Shown here piece after piece: positions 1 to 7,433 of a stretch of DNA of 9,414 nt. Each line of letters opens with the position of its first letter. The first letter of the stretch is position 1. The notes beneath the pieces are model-generated. The model was given only the letters and a program-made list of their open reading frames with translations. It was not told where the DNA came from and ran no database searches. Origin of the DNA: Paraktedonobacter sp964250225 (GTDB lineage: Bacteria > Chloroflexota > Ktedonobacteria > Ktedonobacterales > Ktedonobacteraceae); the NCBI GenBank assembly GCA_964250225.1, contig CAXUEY010000213.1:1-9414 (forward strand), in the 5' to 3' direction. The position numbers and the translations under genes are program-made.

Positions 1-1367
1 CCATTGCCGTTAAAGAGCGTGGTATCAAGCTGGTCATTGTCGATGCTGATGGTGACGCCCCCATGCGTTTCATTATGACCACCCTGATACTGTTTGATAC
101 GCTGGTGGTTGGAGAAGTCACCACCGGGCACGCCAGGGTCGTTGGTGCTCGCCACGCCATCCCAATGGGCAAAATCGATGCTATCAGGCTCCTGCATGCG
201 TCCCACATGGTTGATCAGATCCTGGATGCCGGACCCCAGGCTACTATACACCCCCGACAGGTAGTTTCTGGCATGCAACTCCTGCGTCCAGGCACTCAGG
301 AAGCTGATCACCGCCTGGCTGCACGAAGGGTTGGAGATGTCATAGCTCTCCAGATCATTGATCAGCTGGGTCCCTGTGCCCAGGCCAAATCCCTGCGCCA
401 GATTCACGGCATCGTCAGCCGCCTGGGTACCTTGAGACGCGGCCTGGGTGGGATCAATCGTCGCCAATCCTCCCTGGGACGCACACGGAGCCTGCAAACC
501 GACATAGAACGGCATCAGGCTCCAGCCACTGCTCGTCACATTCTTGATCCAGGAGGCCGAGAGGTTGCCATCGCCACAGGCGCGGTTGGCTCCCCCGATG
601 TAGATGCCCACCGCGCGATACGACGTGTTTTGCAACCAGGCCGCCATCGCGCCCGTGGAGGGGGCGGTGCAGGCATCGAACCCCTGGCCCTGGAAGACGC
701 CTGACGGTTGGCTGGCGGTGGCCACCGCCGCCTGCGCTTGAGGTGTCGTTGCGAGCGACTTGCCCGCCGCCACCTGCACGGTGCCTAAAATGCGCCTGGC
801 CAGGGTGGGGGTGGTGCCATACGACAGGTGGATCACCACCCCGGCCTGTTTGAGCACGACAACGAAGGTGTGGCTCACACTGCTGGAGGAGCTGCTTTGC
901 GCAGACGTACCGGCTATCGTGGTCGTGGTGGTTGCCACCCTGGTGGTGGCTGCGGAGGCCGTCGCCAGCCTCTCAAGCTGGAGGGCCTCACTCTTGCCAA
1001 AGACGTGGGCCGGACACTGTGCATTCGTTCCCTGCTGACCAAGATAGACGGCGTGGGTGTTGAAGAGCACACAGCGTTGAGTCTGCGTGCTGAGGTCATA
1101 TACTGGCCAGGAAGCAGGCACGGCCAGGCTGACGCGCCCATAGTGGATCGTGCTCCACCCTGGCGGGGTCGCGACCGGGGGGATGGAGAGGCTCGATGGC
1201 GAACCGCCAGGTGCTGGGGAAACGACCTGCGCTGAGGCTGACGCGCTAAAGGAGCTAAAGAGCAGGCAGGTCAGCAGAGCCATCCCCAGCAGGCGAAAGA
1301 GGGGGAAGGAGCGGTGCTTCGGGACAGCATGGCTGAACAGAAACCAGGGAGGGGTCTTGATCTTCAT
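1..1367 (-). CDS. secreted DUF1906 (Rv2525c-like, glycoside-hydrolase-fold) protein, 3' end cut by window edge
   Basis: The reading frame is open from the ATG at 1367 to the left edge, giving 455 codons with no stop in the window. An AAAGGAA box sits about 8 nt before this ATG. Residues 1-47 form a signal peptide: basic start, hydrophobic stretch around 26-40, then a small-residue ASASA cleavage region. Residues 70-200 form an uncharacterised N-terminal domain (CVLFNTHAVYLG at 99-110), interrupted by a Thr/Ser-rich linker (about 141-165). From about 228 onward the protein matches the DUF1906 pattern: GFDACTAPS, AVGIYIGGANRAC, FYVGLQAPC, and INDLESY with E340, a candidate acidic active-site residue. 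Members of this family are exported and have a TIM-barrel fold like GH25-type hydrolases; in mycobacteria the homologue Rv2525c is linked to the cell envelope. Substrate is unknown. It lies 105 bp downstream of the esterase gene and could be co-transcribed with it. Family call is firm, enzymatic role is inference. Confidence 0.85.
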   Translation of the reverse strand, partial: MKIKTPPWFLFSHAVPKHRSFPLFRLLGMALLTCLLFSSFSASASAQVVSPAPGGSPSSLSIPPVATPPGWSTIHYGRVSLAVPASWPVYDLSTQTQRCVLFNTHAVYLGQQGTNAQCPAHVFGKSEALQLERLATASAATTRVATTTTTIAGTSAQSSSSSSVSHTFVVVLKQAGVVIHLSYGTTPTLARRILGTVQVAAGKSLATTPQAQAAVATASQPSGVFQGQGFDACTAPSTGAMAAWLQNTSYRAVGIYIGGANRACGDGNLSASWIKNVTSSGWSLMPFYVGLQAPCASQGGLATIDPTQAASQGTQAADDAVNLAQGFGLGTGTQLINDLESYDISNPSCSQAVISFLSAWTQELHARNYLSGVYSSLGSGIQDLINHVGRMQEPDSIDFAHWDGVASTNDPGVPGGDFSNHQRIKQYQGGHNETHGGVTISIDNDQLDTTLFNGN

Positions 1368-1415
1368 AGGTGAATTCCTTTCACTCACGAAACACACACG
1401 ATGGAATAGATCCAC

Positions 1416-1441
1416 CAGGAGCACGAGGATCAGTGCTCCTG
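1416..1441. repeat. perfect 9-bp inverted repeat between esterase and DUF1906 genes
   Basis: CAGGAGCAC and GTGCTCCTG form a perfect 9-bp stem around an 8-nt loop. It lies about 30 nt after the esterase stop codon and about 50 nt before the DUF1906 start, both read on the minus strand. It could be an attenuator, an mRNA-processing site, or a weak terminator. No U-tract follows the stem on the minus strand (a run of six T precedes it instead), so a classic rho-independent terminator is not supported. Confidence 0.45.
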
Positions 1442-1472
1442 TTCCTCAACACTGCATAAAAAAGACATCGAA

Positions 1473-2492
1473 CTACAAACTATAGTTCATGAAAAACGTG
1501 TACATGGCTTGCGTTGCACTGGGACCAGCAGGATCGGTAAATGAACCGGCGGTGCTGCCACCAGACCAGGCATGCCCCATACCGTGAATGGTCCAGTACT
1601 CCTGAATCTCCCTGCCGCTGGTATCATTCCAACGTCGGATGGTATAGGAGTGACCACCAGCGACCTGTCCATTGGTCGTACTGGAGGGATGAGGAAAGCT
1701 GGCATTGTAGGACCCACCAGAGGCATCGAAATTGGTCTCCATCCACTGCTGCACCACCAGGTCACCGTTGATGGGAGCGACCACGGTATCGGATGTGCCG
1801 TGGAAAACAATCGTGGGCACCACGCGCGCGTGGTTGCCCATAGTAGTGAAGGCCGCATCACCTTGCTGGACTGGATCTGGCCCTCCGAACTGCTGAACCG
1901 CGACTGCGCTGAATGCGTCGGTCGCTGCCTGGTATTCTATGCCAGAGTGGACGCCAATGGCCGCGTACACATCGGGATAGGTTGCGCCCATAATCACAGC
2001 CATCGCCGCACCCGCCGAGATCCCGGTGACATACACACGGTGCGTATTGATGGTCCAATCGGTCGTATCTTGTTCCACACTCTGCGTAATCCCGTCAATA
2101 ATCCCTGCTTCACCACTTCCGCGAAACTGATTGACGGAGAGGAACCAGTTCCAGCATAGCGACGCGTTCGCAAAGGACGATTGTTGAGGATAGACCACAA
2201 GAAATTGCTGCTGGTCCGCCAGCCGATTCATCTGAGTGCCTGCCGCAAAATCCAGAGCGGTCTGTGTACACCCATGTAGCATGACAACCAGCGGCACTGG
2301 CGTGCCCCGCTGGTAGTTGGCTGGGGTATAGACGGAGAAGTTGCGATCCCCTTGAGAGGAGATGTACGTAAATGAGTGCCAGACACCGCTGCTGGCATGC
2401 GCAGGACGCGTGAAGAGAGGGAAAAAGCAACTGCCACTTAGTACGACAAGACCCAGGAGGAGGGGAAACCACTTTGGCGAACGTAGTACCAT
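1473..2492 (-). CDS. secreted PHB-depolymerase/feruloyl-esterase family serine hydrolase
   Basis: The 339-aa protein has an alpha/beta-hydrolase fold of the extracellular poly(3-hydroxybutyrate) depolymerase / LpqC-like esterase family. Members cleave ester bonds in polyesters or feruloylated sugars outside the cell. Visible features: signal peptide 1-33 ending RPAHA, oxyanion motif LHGCTQ (72-77), nucleophile S159 in GISAG, acid D235 in HGTSD, and base H307 in GMGHAWSGG, so the catalytic triad is complete. The frame extends upstream to 2573, but I place the start at 2492 because AAAGGTG lies about 6-8 nt before that ATG and the signal peptide begins there. There is no separate substrate-binding domain after the catalytic domain, so a soluble-ester or oligomer esterase is as likely as a true polymer depolymerase. 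A 352-bp gap with its own promoter candidate precedes it. Confidence 0.88.
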   Translation of the reverse strand: MVLRSPKWFPLLLGLVVLSGSCFFPLFTRPAHASSGVWHSFTYISSQGDRNFSVYTPANYQRGTPVPLVVMLHGCTQTALDFAAGTQMNRLADQQQFLVVYPQQSSFANASLCWNWFLSVNQFRGSGEAGIIDGITQSVEQDTTDWTINTHRVYVTGISAGAAMAVIMGATYPDVYAAIGVHSGIEYQAATDAFSAVAVQQFGGPDPVQQGDAAFTTMGNHARVVPTIVFHGTSDTVVAPINGDLVVQQWMETNFDASGGSYNASFPHPSSTTNGQVAGGHSYTIRRWNDTSGREIQEYWTIHGMGHAWSGGSTAGSFTDPAGPSATQAMYTFFMNYSL

Positions 2493-2507
2493 CCTTGTCA
2501 CCTTTCT

Positions 2508-2523
2508 GGTACATTTTTGTACC
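2508..2523 (-). promoter_or_regulatory. hairpin abutting the esterase Shine-Dalgarno sequence
   Basis: GGTACA and TGTACC are perfect 6-bp arms around a 4-nt loop. In the minus-strand mRNA the stem ends one base before the GAAAGG box (2506-2501) that decides the esterase start at 2492. Such a position could modulate ribosome access, or the palindrome could be a protein-binding site in DNA. Only the geometry is seen; function is inference. Confidence 0.35.
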
Positions 2524-2607
2524 TGATTGCCGACCTGAAACCAGCCTTCCTGGCTAGTGATGGAAAACAACATTGGGATGTGGAGGTAGCATGACGAGCT
2601 GCGCTAC

Positions 2608-2631
2608 ATATATGACGTATGATTCATATAT
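2608..2631. promoter_or_regulatory. AT-rich inverted repeat, possible operator
   Basis: ATATATGA and TCATATAT are perfect 8-bp arms separated by 8 bp, so the arm centres are 16 bp apart, a spacing common for dimeric regulators. The repeat overlaps the predicted -10 and transcription start of the esterase promoter, which would suit a repressor site. The low complexity of AT-rich DNA makes chance occurrence possible. Confidence 0.35.
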
Positions 2632-2654
2632 CATATTATGAGAGAAGTTGTCAA
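2625..2654 (-). promoter_or_regulatory. candidate housekeeping promoter for the esterase
   Basis: On the minus strand a perfect TTGACA (2654-2649) is followed after 18 bp by TATATG (2630-2625), which matches four of six bases of a vegetative -10 box. Transcription would start near 2618 and give a leader of roughly 125 nt before the ATG at 2492. The -35 is strong, the -10 only fair, and other AT-rich hexamers lie nearby, so the exact -10 is uncertain. Confidence 0.5.
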
Positions 2655-2761
2655 GGGGGGAGCCACCCAGGCCAGGGCTTCTTCTCTTGCCGAGTCAACG
2701 CTCGTGACCACCACAGAAGAACCAGATGACGGGAAAGAGAGCCGGTCCTCTTGCCTCCCTA

Positions 2762-2798
2762 AGGGGGAGAGCTACCTGCACCTCGTACTCTTCCCCCT
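2762..2798 (-). terminator. imperfect hairpin downstream of the amidase gene, possible terminator
   Basis: AGGGGGAGAG (2762-2771) pairs with CTCTTCCCCCT (2788-2798) with one bulged base and a 16-nt loop. It begins 46 nt after the amidase stop on the minus strand. There is no following U-run, so it would be a rho-type or weak terminator at best. The position between two separately promoted genes is the main argument. Confidence 0.3.
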
Positions 2799-2844
2799 GA
2801 GAGGTATCTTGCTGGCGCGCCCTTTCTAGCGCGTGGACTTCTCC

Positions 2845-4665
2845 TTACGTGGCTGGTGTGGCGTGGACAATCGTGACCTCGTTAGCCGGAACAAAGGCCT
2901 GGCGATGGTTGTAGTTGATCTCATACCACCGGTTGTTGGTGCCGTCCTCAATCACGGTATAGCCAGAGACAAACACCGCTCCATTGGGCGCGTCGCCAAT
3001 GATATCAAAGCTGTCGGTGGTTGGTCGGCCATAGACGTTGGCCACCGTAGCGCCGCTGAGATTGAGGGTCACCAGCGTTCCCGTACCTTCTGTCGCCGTA
3101 TTCGGAGGCACTGCCAGCCACGCCAGATGAGCGTTTTCAAACTGACTCGACGGAGTGGCATGGACCTGATCGGATTCGCCATACCAGATCTCGTACATGG
3201 TATCACCGGTGCCTGCCGGGTCTTTGACCTTCGCCAGAAAGAAGTAGCTCATGCCCGCCTCGACATTATCGGTTTCGTCGGTAATGTCGGTGCCATTACT
3301 GCCCTGGGGAATCAGCCCAGAATTCGTACTGGGGCCGGTATATAGGTAGAAGAAGTTGAAATCCGCGGGTGACTCTTTTCCGCCTGGACCGATGTGCTTT
3401 TGCGTGTGCAATTGGATGGTATGAGCAGTATGGCCCAGGACGGGGAAAGGCACCCCTTGCTCGTGAATGAGTTGGAAGTAGTAGTCCCACAACCAGTACG
3501 GACCTGGATCAACGTGGTTCGGGGCGAAGGCCGCTGCGGGCGCGGGAACCGTTCCATGAGCAGGCAGAGCCATGCGATCCAGAGGCAGATGATATTTCTT
3601 GAGCAGGTAGGCCACCAGTTTGGCGGACCCCAGGTATTCAGCGGCGTTATACCACTGAAAACCTGTGGCATCGAAGCCAGCGTGCTCGATGCCGACCGAA
3701 TGCTCATTGGACCAGAAGTTGCCCGCGTGGAAGGCAATATCCTTTTCATGGACCACCTGAAACACGGTGCCATCGCTATCGACAATATAGTGGACACTGA
3801 CCCCGCTATTTACATCCTGGAAGACCGTGAGCGCATCCTGGGCGGTTCCCTCGATGTCGTGGATCACGACGGAATTGATGGCAAAGTCCGTCGGGCGGTT
3901 GGCGCCAATAAAGGTGCAGGGGTTGTTCGTGGTGCCAGGACTGACGATGTTGCAATCGAAGAGGTTAGGGTTCAGCAGGCAGTCCACCGCGGCAGGATAC
4001 TCGACGTTGCTATCAAGCGTACAGCCCGTGGGCAGCGTGCTGGCACCCTTCACGCCAGCGGCGGTGGCCGTATCCGGTTTGACCGCCTGAGGTGGCAGGC
4101 TGACCGTCTCGCCACGTTCGGTTTGCGCGCGAAAGCCGGTGTTGAGCAGCGCGTACAGCGCATTGGCGTACAGCAGAGCCGTTGAGCGCGTGGTGGCATG
4201 GCTGTAGAAAGCGACCGCCCCATACCAGCCAGCCAGGTTCGCGGGGAGGGTATGGGTGCGGGAAAGCTGCACGGCCTCCACATGTAAGACGGCAGCCCCA
4301 CCACGGATATTCGTCGCGATGTCTATTTTGAGCTGGTCGGTGCTGACATGCAGGAGGCTGGCGGCCTGATCCAGCGTATCGGCACGCGCATTGTTGATCA
4401 GGTGCATACAGCCAAAGCCGTGGTCAATACTGGGGCTGCCTCCGTGATTGCTCAAACGCCCTTCCAGATAACACAGCGCCTTGAGCAAGGGGGCGGGAAC
4501 GCCCGATGCGCTGGCCGCCTGTTCAAAAGCGGAACCGAGAGTGCTTGTGCTCACCACTTGCGCCTGCGCTGGAGAGGGACTCGCGATCAATCCGACGATG
4601 AGCAGAGCGAGCAGCAAGGCTCCAAGAAAAAAACGCGTAAGGGGAGTGTATCGATGCATGATCAT
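2845..4665 (-). CDS. secreted N-acetylmuramoyl-L-alanine amidase (Amidase_2/PGRP) with SLT-like N-terminal domain
   Basis: The 606-aa exported protein should cut the amide bond between N-acetylmuramic acid and the stem peptide of peptidoglycan. Layout: signal peptide 1-36 (ends PAQAQ); helical domain about 43-180; linker about 180-260 with several Cys; Amidase_2 domain about 262-400; then a beta-rich C-terminus with an SH3-like segment over about the last 60 residues. In the amidase domain the likely zinc ligands are H269 (VVIHD), H370 (PAHGT) and D386 (HVDPGPYW), with E327 in SVGIEHAG. The N-terminal domain carries CYLEGR...GFGCMHL, a spacing that recalls the catalytic Glu and GLMQL of lytic transglycosylases. 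I start it at 4665: GGAGG lies 6 nt upstream, the signal peptide begins there, and the promoter lies just beyond. The in-frame start at 4770 would fall at or before the predicted transcription start. Amidase assignment is firm; a second activity is inference. Confidence 0.88.
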   Translation of the reverse strand: MIMHRYTPLTRFFLGALLLALLIVGLIASPSPAQAQVVSTSTLGSAFEQAASASGVPAPLLKALCYLEGRLSNHGGSPSIDHGFGCMHLINNARADTLDQAASLLHVSTDQLKIDIATNIRGGAAVLHVEAVQLSRTHTLPANLAGWYGAVAFYSHATTRSTALLYANALYALLNTGFRAQTERGETVSLPPQAVKPDTATAAGVKGASTLPTGCTLDSNVEYPAAVDCLLNPNLFDCNIVSPGTTNNPCTFIGANRPTDFAINSVVIHDIEGTAQDALTVFQDVNSGVSVHYIVDSDGTVFQVVHEKDIAFHAGNFWSNEHSVGIEHAGFDATGFQWYNAAEYLGSAKLVAYLLKKYHLPLDRMALPAHGTVPAPAAAFAPNHVDPGPYWLWDYYFQLIHEQGVPFPVLGHTAHTIQLHTQKHIGPGGKESPADFNFFYLYTGPSTNSGLIPQGSNGTDITDETDNVEAGMSYFFLAKVKDPAGTGDTMYEIWYGESDQVHATPSSQFENAHLAWLAVPPNTATEGTGTLVTLNLSGATVANVYGRPTTDSFDIIGDAPNGAVFVSGYTVIEDGTNNRWYEINYNHRQAFVPANEVTIVHATPAT

Positions 4666-4897
4666 CCTTTCCCTCCAATGCACGAGTTCTAAACAAAGGC
4701 ACGAAAGCACATAAGGGGTTGGACTACGAGGTACAGCAGGTGATACAGGGAGATCAAAGCCATCGCTCATGACAAGTATAACATATCAAATACATGTATG
4801 GGAGATAGTAGTACGAAATGCTCATCGCCTGCTCGGTCAATAAACTGAAAAATGAAAGGTTAAAAGAGAAAACACGCTCTTCACGGTGGTCTGTACA
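4666..4897. other. divergent intergenic region between amidase and hyp operon
   Basis: Apart from the amidase ribosome binding site, leader and promoter (toward the left) I find no complete gene. The stretch 4770-4870 is AT-rich and carries a palindrome at 4790-4799. No convincing plus-strand promoter for the hyp operon could be fixed: a TACAAT hexamer at 4894-4899 lacks a partner -35 box and overlaps the ATG of the small ORF that follows. Confidence 0.5.
4775..4799 (-). promoter_or_regulatory. extended -10 promoter for the amidase, with adjoining palindrome
   Basis: On the minus strand TGTTATACT provides a TGn extension and a TATACT -10 box (4780-4775; five of six matches). Transcription would begin near 4768 and give a leader of about 100 nt before the ATG at 4665. 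No good -35 is seen, which is usual for extended -10 promoters. A perfect palindrome ATACATGTAT (4790-4799) sits just upstream, about 10 bp from the -10, and could be an activator or repressor site. Confidence 0.42.
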
Positions 4898-5047
4898 ATG
4901 AAAGAGAGGGCGACGATCCCCAAAGTGCGCGAGTACGCCCTGGCAGTCAATCCGCAGCTCCATATCTTTGAACCGAGCTGTCACATAGACGTGGGGCTGA
5001 GCGCGTGGTGCGCGTGGCTGCTGGACTTCGCGCACCCTGTTTCATGA
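4898..5047 (+). pseudogene. HypB C-terminal-like fragment (49-codon ORF)
   Basis: The ATG-to-TGA frame encodes 49 aa. Residues 10-42 read like the end of HypB, the GTPase that delivers nickel to [NiFe]-hydrogenase: VREYALAVNPQLHIFE followed by S27 and then GLSAWCAWLL, compared with the usual pattern of EYARxVNPxxxIFxVSxxxGxGxxAWxxWL. The ORF has no visible ribosome binding site, and no P-loop, metal-binding His/Cys cluster or NKxD motif can be found upstream; the same frame is closed by a TGA at 4853. The most likely reading is a hypB gene that lost its body and kept its tail, which fits its place directly before hypF. Its stop overlaps a possible hypF start as ATGA (5044-5047). A short expressed protein cannot be excluded. 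The match is from memory of the family, not from an alignment. Confidence 0.55.
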
Positions 5048-5061
5048 GAAAGAAGAACAGT

Positions 5062-7422
5062 ATGGCATCCATCAGAAGTGCAACCGTGCAGCGTCAACGT
5101 ATGCTCATCCAGGGGATGGTCCAGGGCGTGGGTTTCCGGCCCTTTCTTTATGGGCTGGCTCTCCGTCTGGGCCTGGTTGGCTTTGTCTTCAACGACAGCC
5201 AGGGCGTGACCATCGAGATCGAGGGTACGGCAGAGGCCCTGGCGAACTTCCAGCGCGCTTTGCGCGAAGAGATGCCGCCGCTGGCCCGCATCGATAGCGT
5301 CGTGAGCGAACTGATCAATCTGCGTCACGAGCAGGCATTCCGTATTGCGCAGAGCCAGGCGAGCGAGACGCGGCGGGCGCTCATCTCGCCCGATACCGCC
5401 ACCTGCGACGACTGTGTGCGTGAAGTATGTGATCCAACTGATCGGCGCTATCACTACCCGTTTCTCAACTGCACCAACTGTGGCCCGCGTTTCACTATTG
5501 TGCAGGATGTGCCCTATGATCGCGTCAAAACCACCATGAGCGCGTTCCCCATGTGTCCGACCTGCCAGGCGGAATACGACGATCCGGCTAATCGACGCTT
5601 TCACGCGCAACCCAACGCCTGCCCGCGCTGTGGTCCACAGGTCGCGCTGCACGATTGGCACGACGCGCCGTCAGCCAGAGAGACAAGCGGCGTAGAGGAG
5701 CGTGACCCCATCTGCGCGACCGCCCGCAAGCTGGCCGGTGGCAACATTCTGGCCGTAAAGGGTCTGGGCGGCTATCACCTGGCCTGTGATGCACTCAACG
5801 CGGAAGCCGTGCAACGTCTGCGCCAGCGCAAACACCGCGAGGCCAAACCATTCGCGTTGCTGGTACCCGGTCTGGAGACCGCGCGGGCACTCTGCGAGGT
5901 GAGCGAGGCCGAGGCCGCGTTATTGCAGTCGCGCCGACGGCCCATTGTGCTGCTCTCGCGCTTACCAGGTGATCTGGTGGCGCCAGAGGTCGCGCCGGGC
6001 AGTGACACGTTGGGGGTGATGCTGGCCTACACGCCGTTGCATCACATGCTGTTGCGCGCTTTCGCCGAGGCGGTAGGGCCTGCTCGCCCGGCTGTGCTGG
6101 TCATGACCAGTGGCAACCTGAGCGACGAGCCGATTGCCTACCGGGACGAGGAGGCACGCGAACGGCTGCGGCCCATTGCCGAGGGCATGCTGACCCATAA
6201 CCGCGCCATCCATATGCGCTGCGACGATTCGGTCACCCGGGTCAGCGCTGGCGGGGAGCAGATCCTTCGTCGTGCACGTGGCTACGCGCCGGAGCCGCTG
6301 CCGCTCGCGTTCGACCTGCCTCTGAACCTGCTGGCCTGTGGGGGACACCTCAAAAACACCTTCTGCCTGGGCAAAGAACGCCACGCTTTTGTCAGCCACC
6401 ATATCGGCGATCTGGAGAACGTCGAGACCTTGACCGCTTTTCGCGAGGGCATCGCCCATTTTCAGCGCCTCTTCGCGATTGAGCCTGTCGGGGTCGCCTA
6501 TGACCTGCATCCAGAGTATCTCGCTACAAAATACGCGCAGGAGAGCGAGATCGCGCACAAAATCGGCGTGCAGCATCATCACGCGCACATCGCTAGCGTG
6601 CTGGCCGAGCATGGGCTGAGTGGGCCGGTGATTGGGGTGGCCGCCGATGGCACAGGCTTCGGCACCGACGGCGCGGTCTGGGGCTGCGAAATCTTGCGCG
6701 CGGACCTGCGGGGCTTTGAGCGCCTGGCCCACCTGGCCTATGTACCGTTGCCTGGGGGCGAACAGGCTATACGCCAGCCCTGGCGCATGGCCGCCAACTA
6801 TCTCGCCCAGGCCTACGGGGGAGACGCGTTTCTCGACCTGGAGATCCCGTTCACGCGCCAGCTTGAGCGTGCAACCTGGCATGTCCTGGCGCAGATGAGC
6901 GTGCGCGGCCTGAACAGCCCGCCAACTTCCAGCCTGGGACGTCTGTTTGACGCGGTGGCTGCGTTGCTGGGAGTGCGCCACGAAGTTGTGTATGAGGGCC
7001 AGGCCGCTCTCGAATTGGAGGTGCTGGCCCAGACCGCGCGTGTGGCTGGCGGGCCGGTGGAGAGGTATCCCTTTGGGGTGGGCGAGGGGACGCCAGCGCT
7101 ATTAGACGTGCAACCCATGATCCGCGCCATCGTGGCCGATATCCAGCAGCATGTCCCCGCGCAGGAGATCGCGTTGCGCTTTCATTGGACGGTTGCGGAA
7201 CTGCTGGCTGCGGCCTGTCAGCGCGCGCGTGAGGGTACAGGGCTGAACGATGTCGCGTTAAGTGGAGGCGTCTTCCAGAATCGTCTGCTACTCGAACGGC
7301 TGCTGGAGCGACTGGAGAAGATGGCGTTCACGGTCTGGATCAATCAACGCGTCCCGCCCAACGATGGTGGCCTCAGCCTGGGCCAGCTCGCAGTCGCGGC
7401 GGCGTGTTTCTCAGCAGTGTAA
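5062..7422 (+). CDS. hypF: [NiFe]-hydrogenase maturation carbamoyltransferase HypF
   Basis: HypF uses carbamoyl phosphate and ATP to build the carbamoyl-adenylate passed to the C-terminal Cys of HypE, the source of the cyanide ligands of the hydrogenase iron. At 786 aa it has the full family architecture. The acylphosphatase domain has VQGVGFRPF (20-28, R26) and N44. Two zinc-finger-like CxxC pairs each follow at C115/C118, C137/C140 and C165/C168, C187/C190. A YrdC-like domain spans about 210-400 (GGNILAVKGLGGYHLACDA, then KHREAKPFALL). The Kae1-like carbamoyltransferase domain has HHHAH (505-509), DGTGFGTDGAVWG and SGGVFQN (734-740). No key residue appears lost. The start is a choice: 5062 has the purine-rich AGAAAGAAG upstream and fits the family's N-terminus, while 5044 overlaps the preceding small ORF as ATGA. 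It heads a compact operon and its stop overlaps the hypC ribosome binding site. Confidence 0.95.
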   Translation: MASIRSATVQRQRMLIQGMVQGVGFRPFLYGLALRLGLVGFVFNDSQGVTIEIEGTAEALANFQRALREEMPPLARIDSVVSELINLRHEQAFRIAQSQASETRRALISPDTATCDDCVREVCDPTDRRYHYPFLNCTNCGPRFTIVQDVPYDRVKTTMSAFPMCPTCQAEYDDPANRRFHAQPNACPRCGPQVALHDWHDAPSARETSGVEERDPICATARKLAGGNILAVKGLGGYHLACDALNAEAVQRLRQRKHREAKPFALLVPGLETARALCEVSEAEAALLQSRRRPIVLLSRLPGDLVAPEVAPGSDTLGVMLAYTPLHHMLLRAFAEAVGPARPAVLVMTSGNLSDEPIAYRDEEARERLRPIAEGMLTHNRAIHMRCDDSVTRVSAGGEQILRRARGYAPEPLPLAFDLPLNLLACGGHLKNTFCLGKERHAFVSHHIGDLENVETLTAFREGIAHFQRLFAIEPVGVAYDLHPEYLATKYAQESEIAHKIGVQHHHAHIASVLAEHGLSGPVIGVAADGTGFGTDGAVWGCEILRADLRGFERLAHLAYVPLPGGEQAIRQPWRMAANYLAQAYGGDAFLDLEIPFTRQLERATWHVLAQMSVRGLNSPPTSSLGRLFDAVAALLGVRHEVVYEGQAALELEVLAQTARVAGGPVERYPFGVGEGTPALLDVQPMIRAIVADIQQHVPAQEIALRFHWTVAELLAAACQRAREGTGLNDVALSGGVFQNRLLLERLLERLEKMAFTVWINQRVPPNDGGLSLGQLAVAAACFSAV

Positions 7423-7433
7423 AGGAGGCACCT

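Larger units (their letters stand above)
2493..2844. other. 352-bp intergenic region upstream of the esterase
   Basis: I see no convincing gene here; short open frames on the plus strand lack family features. From high to low coordinate it holds an imperfect hairpin after the amidase gene (2762-2798), a minus-strand promoter candidate (2625-2654), an AT-rich inverted repeat (2608-2631), and a small hairpin directly against the esterase ribosome binding site (2508-2523). The 2606-2640 stretch is much more AT-rich than its surroundings. Confidence 0.6.

Noticed and set aside
63..704. Plus-strand open frames over the first 1.5 kb
   Set aside because: They are antisense shadows of the DUF1906 gene, whose minus-strand frame has a signal peptide and clear family motifs.
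4697..4770. Plus-strand translation containing VIQGDQ, reminiscent of the VIEGD segment of HypB
   Set aside because: It is only about six residues, closes at a stop right after, and lies in the amidase leader; too short to count as a second hypB remnant, though it is in the right order.
4894..4899. TACAAT as a -10 box for the hyp operon
   Set aside because: The hexamers 16-18 bp upstream (around AACACG) do not resemble a -35, there is no TGn extension, and it overlaps the start codon of the small ORF.
4754..5035. Minus-strand open frame of 93 codons upstream of the amidase
   Set aside because: It runs antisense through the HypB-like fragment and across the amidase promoter, with no recognisable features.
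5962..6981. Long minus-strand open frame (339 codons) opposite hypF
   Set aside because: It lies wholly antisense to a strong hypF gene, shows no family motif, and is expected from the GC-rich third codon positions of hypF.
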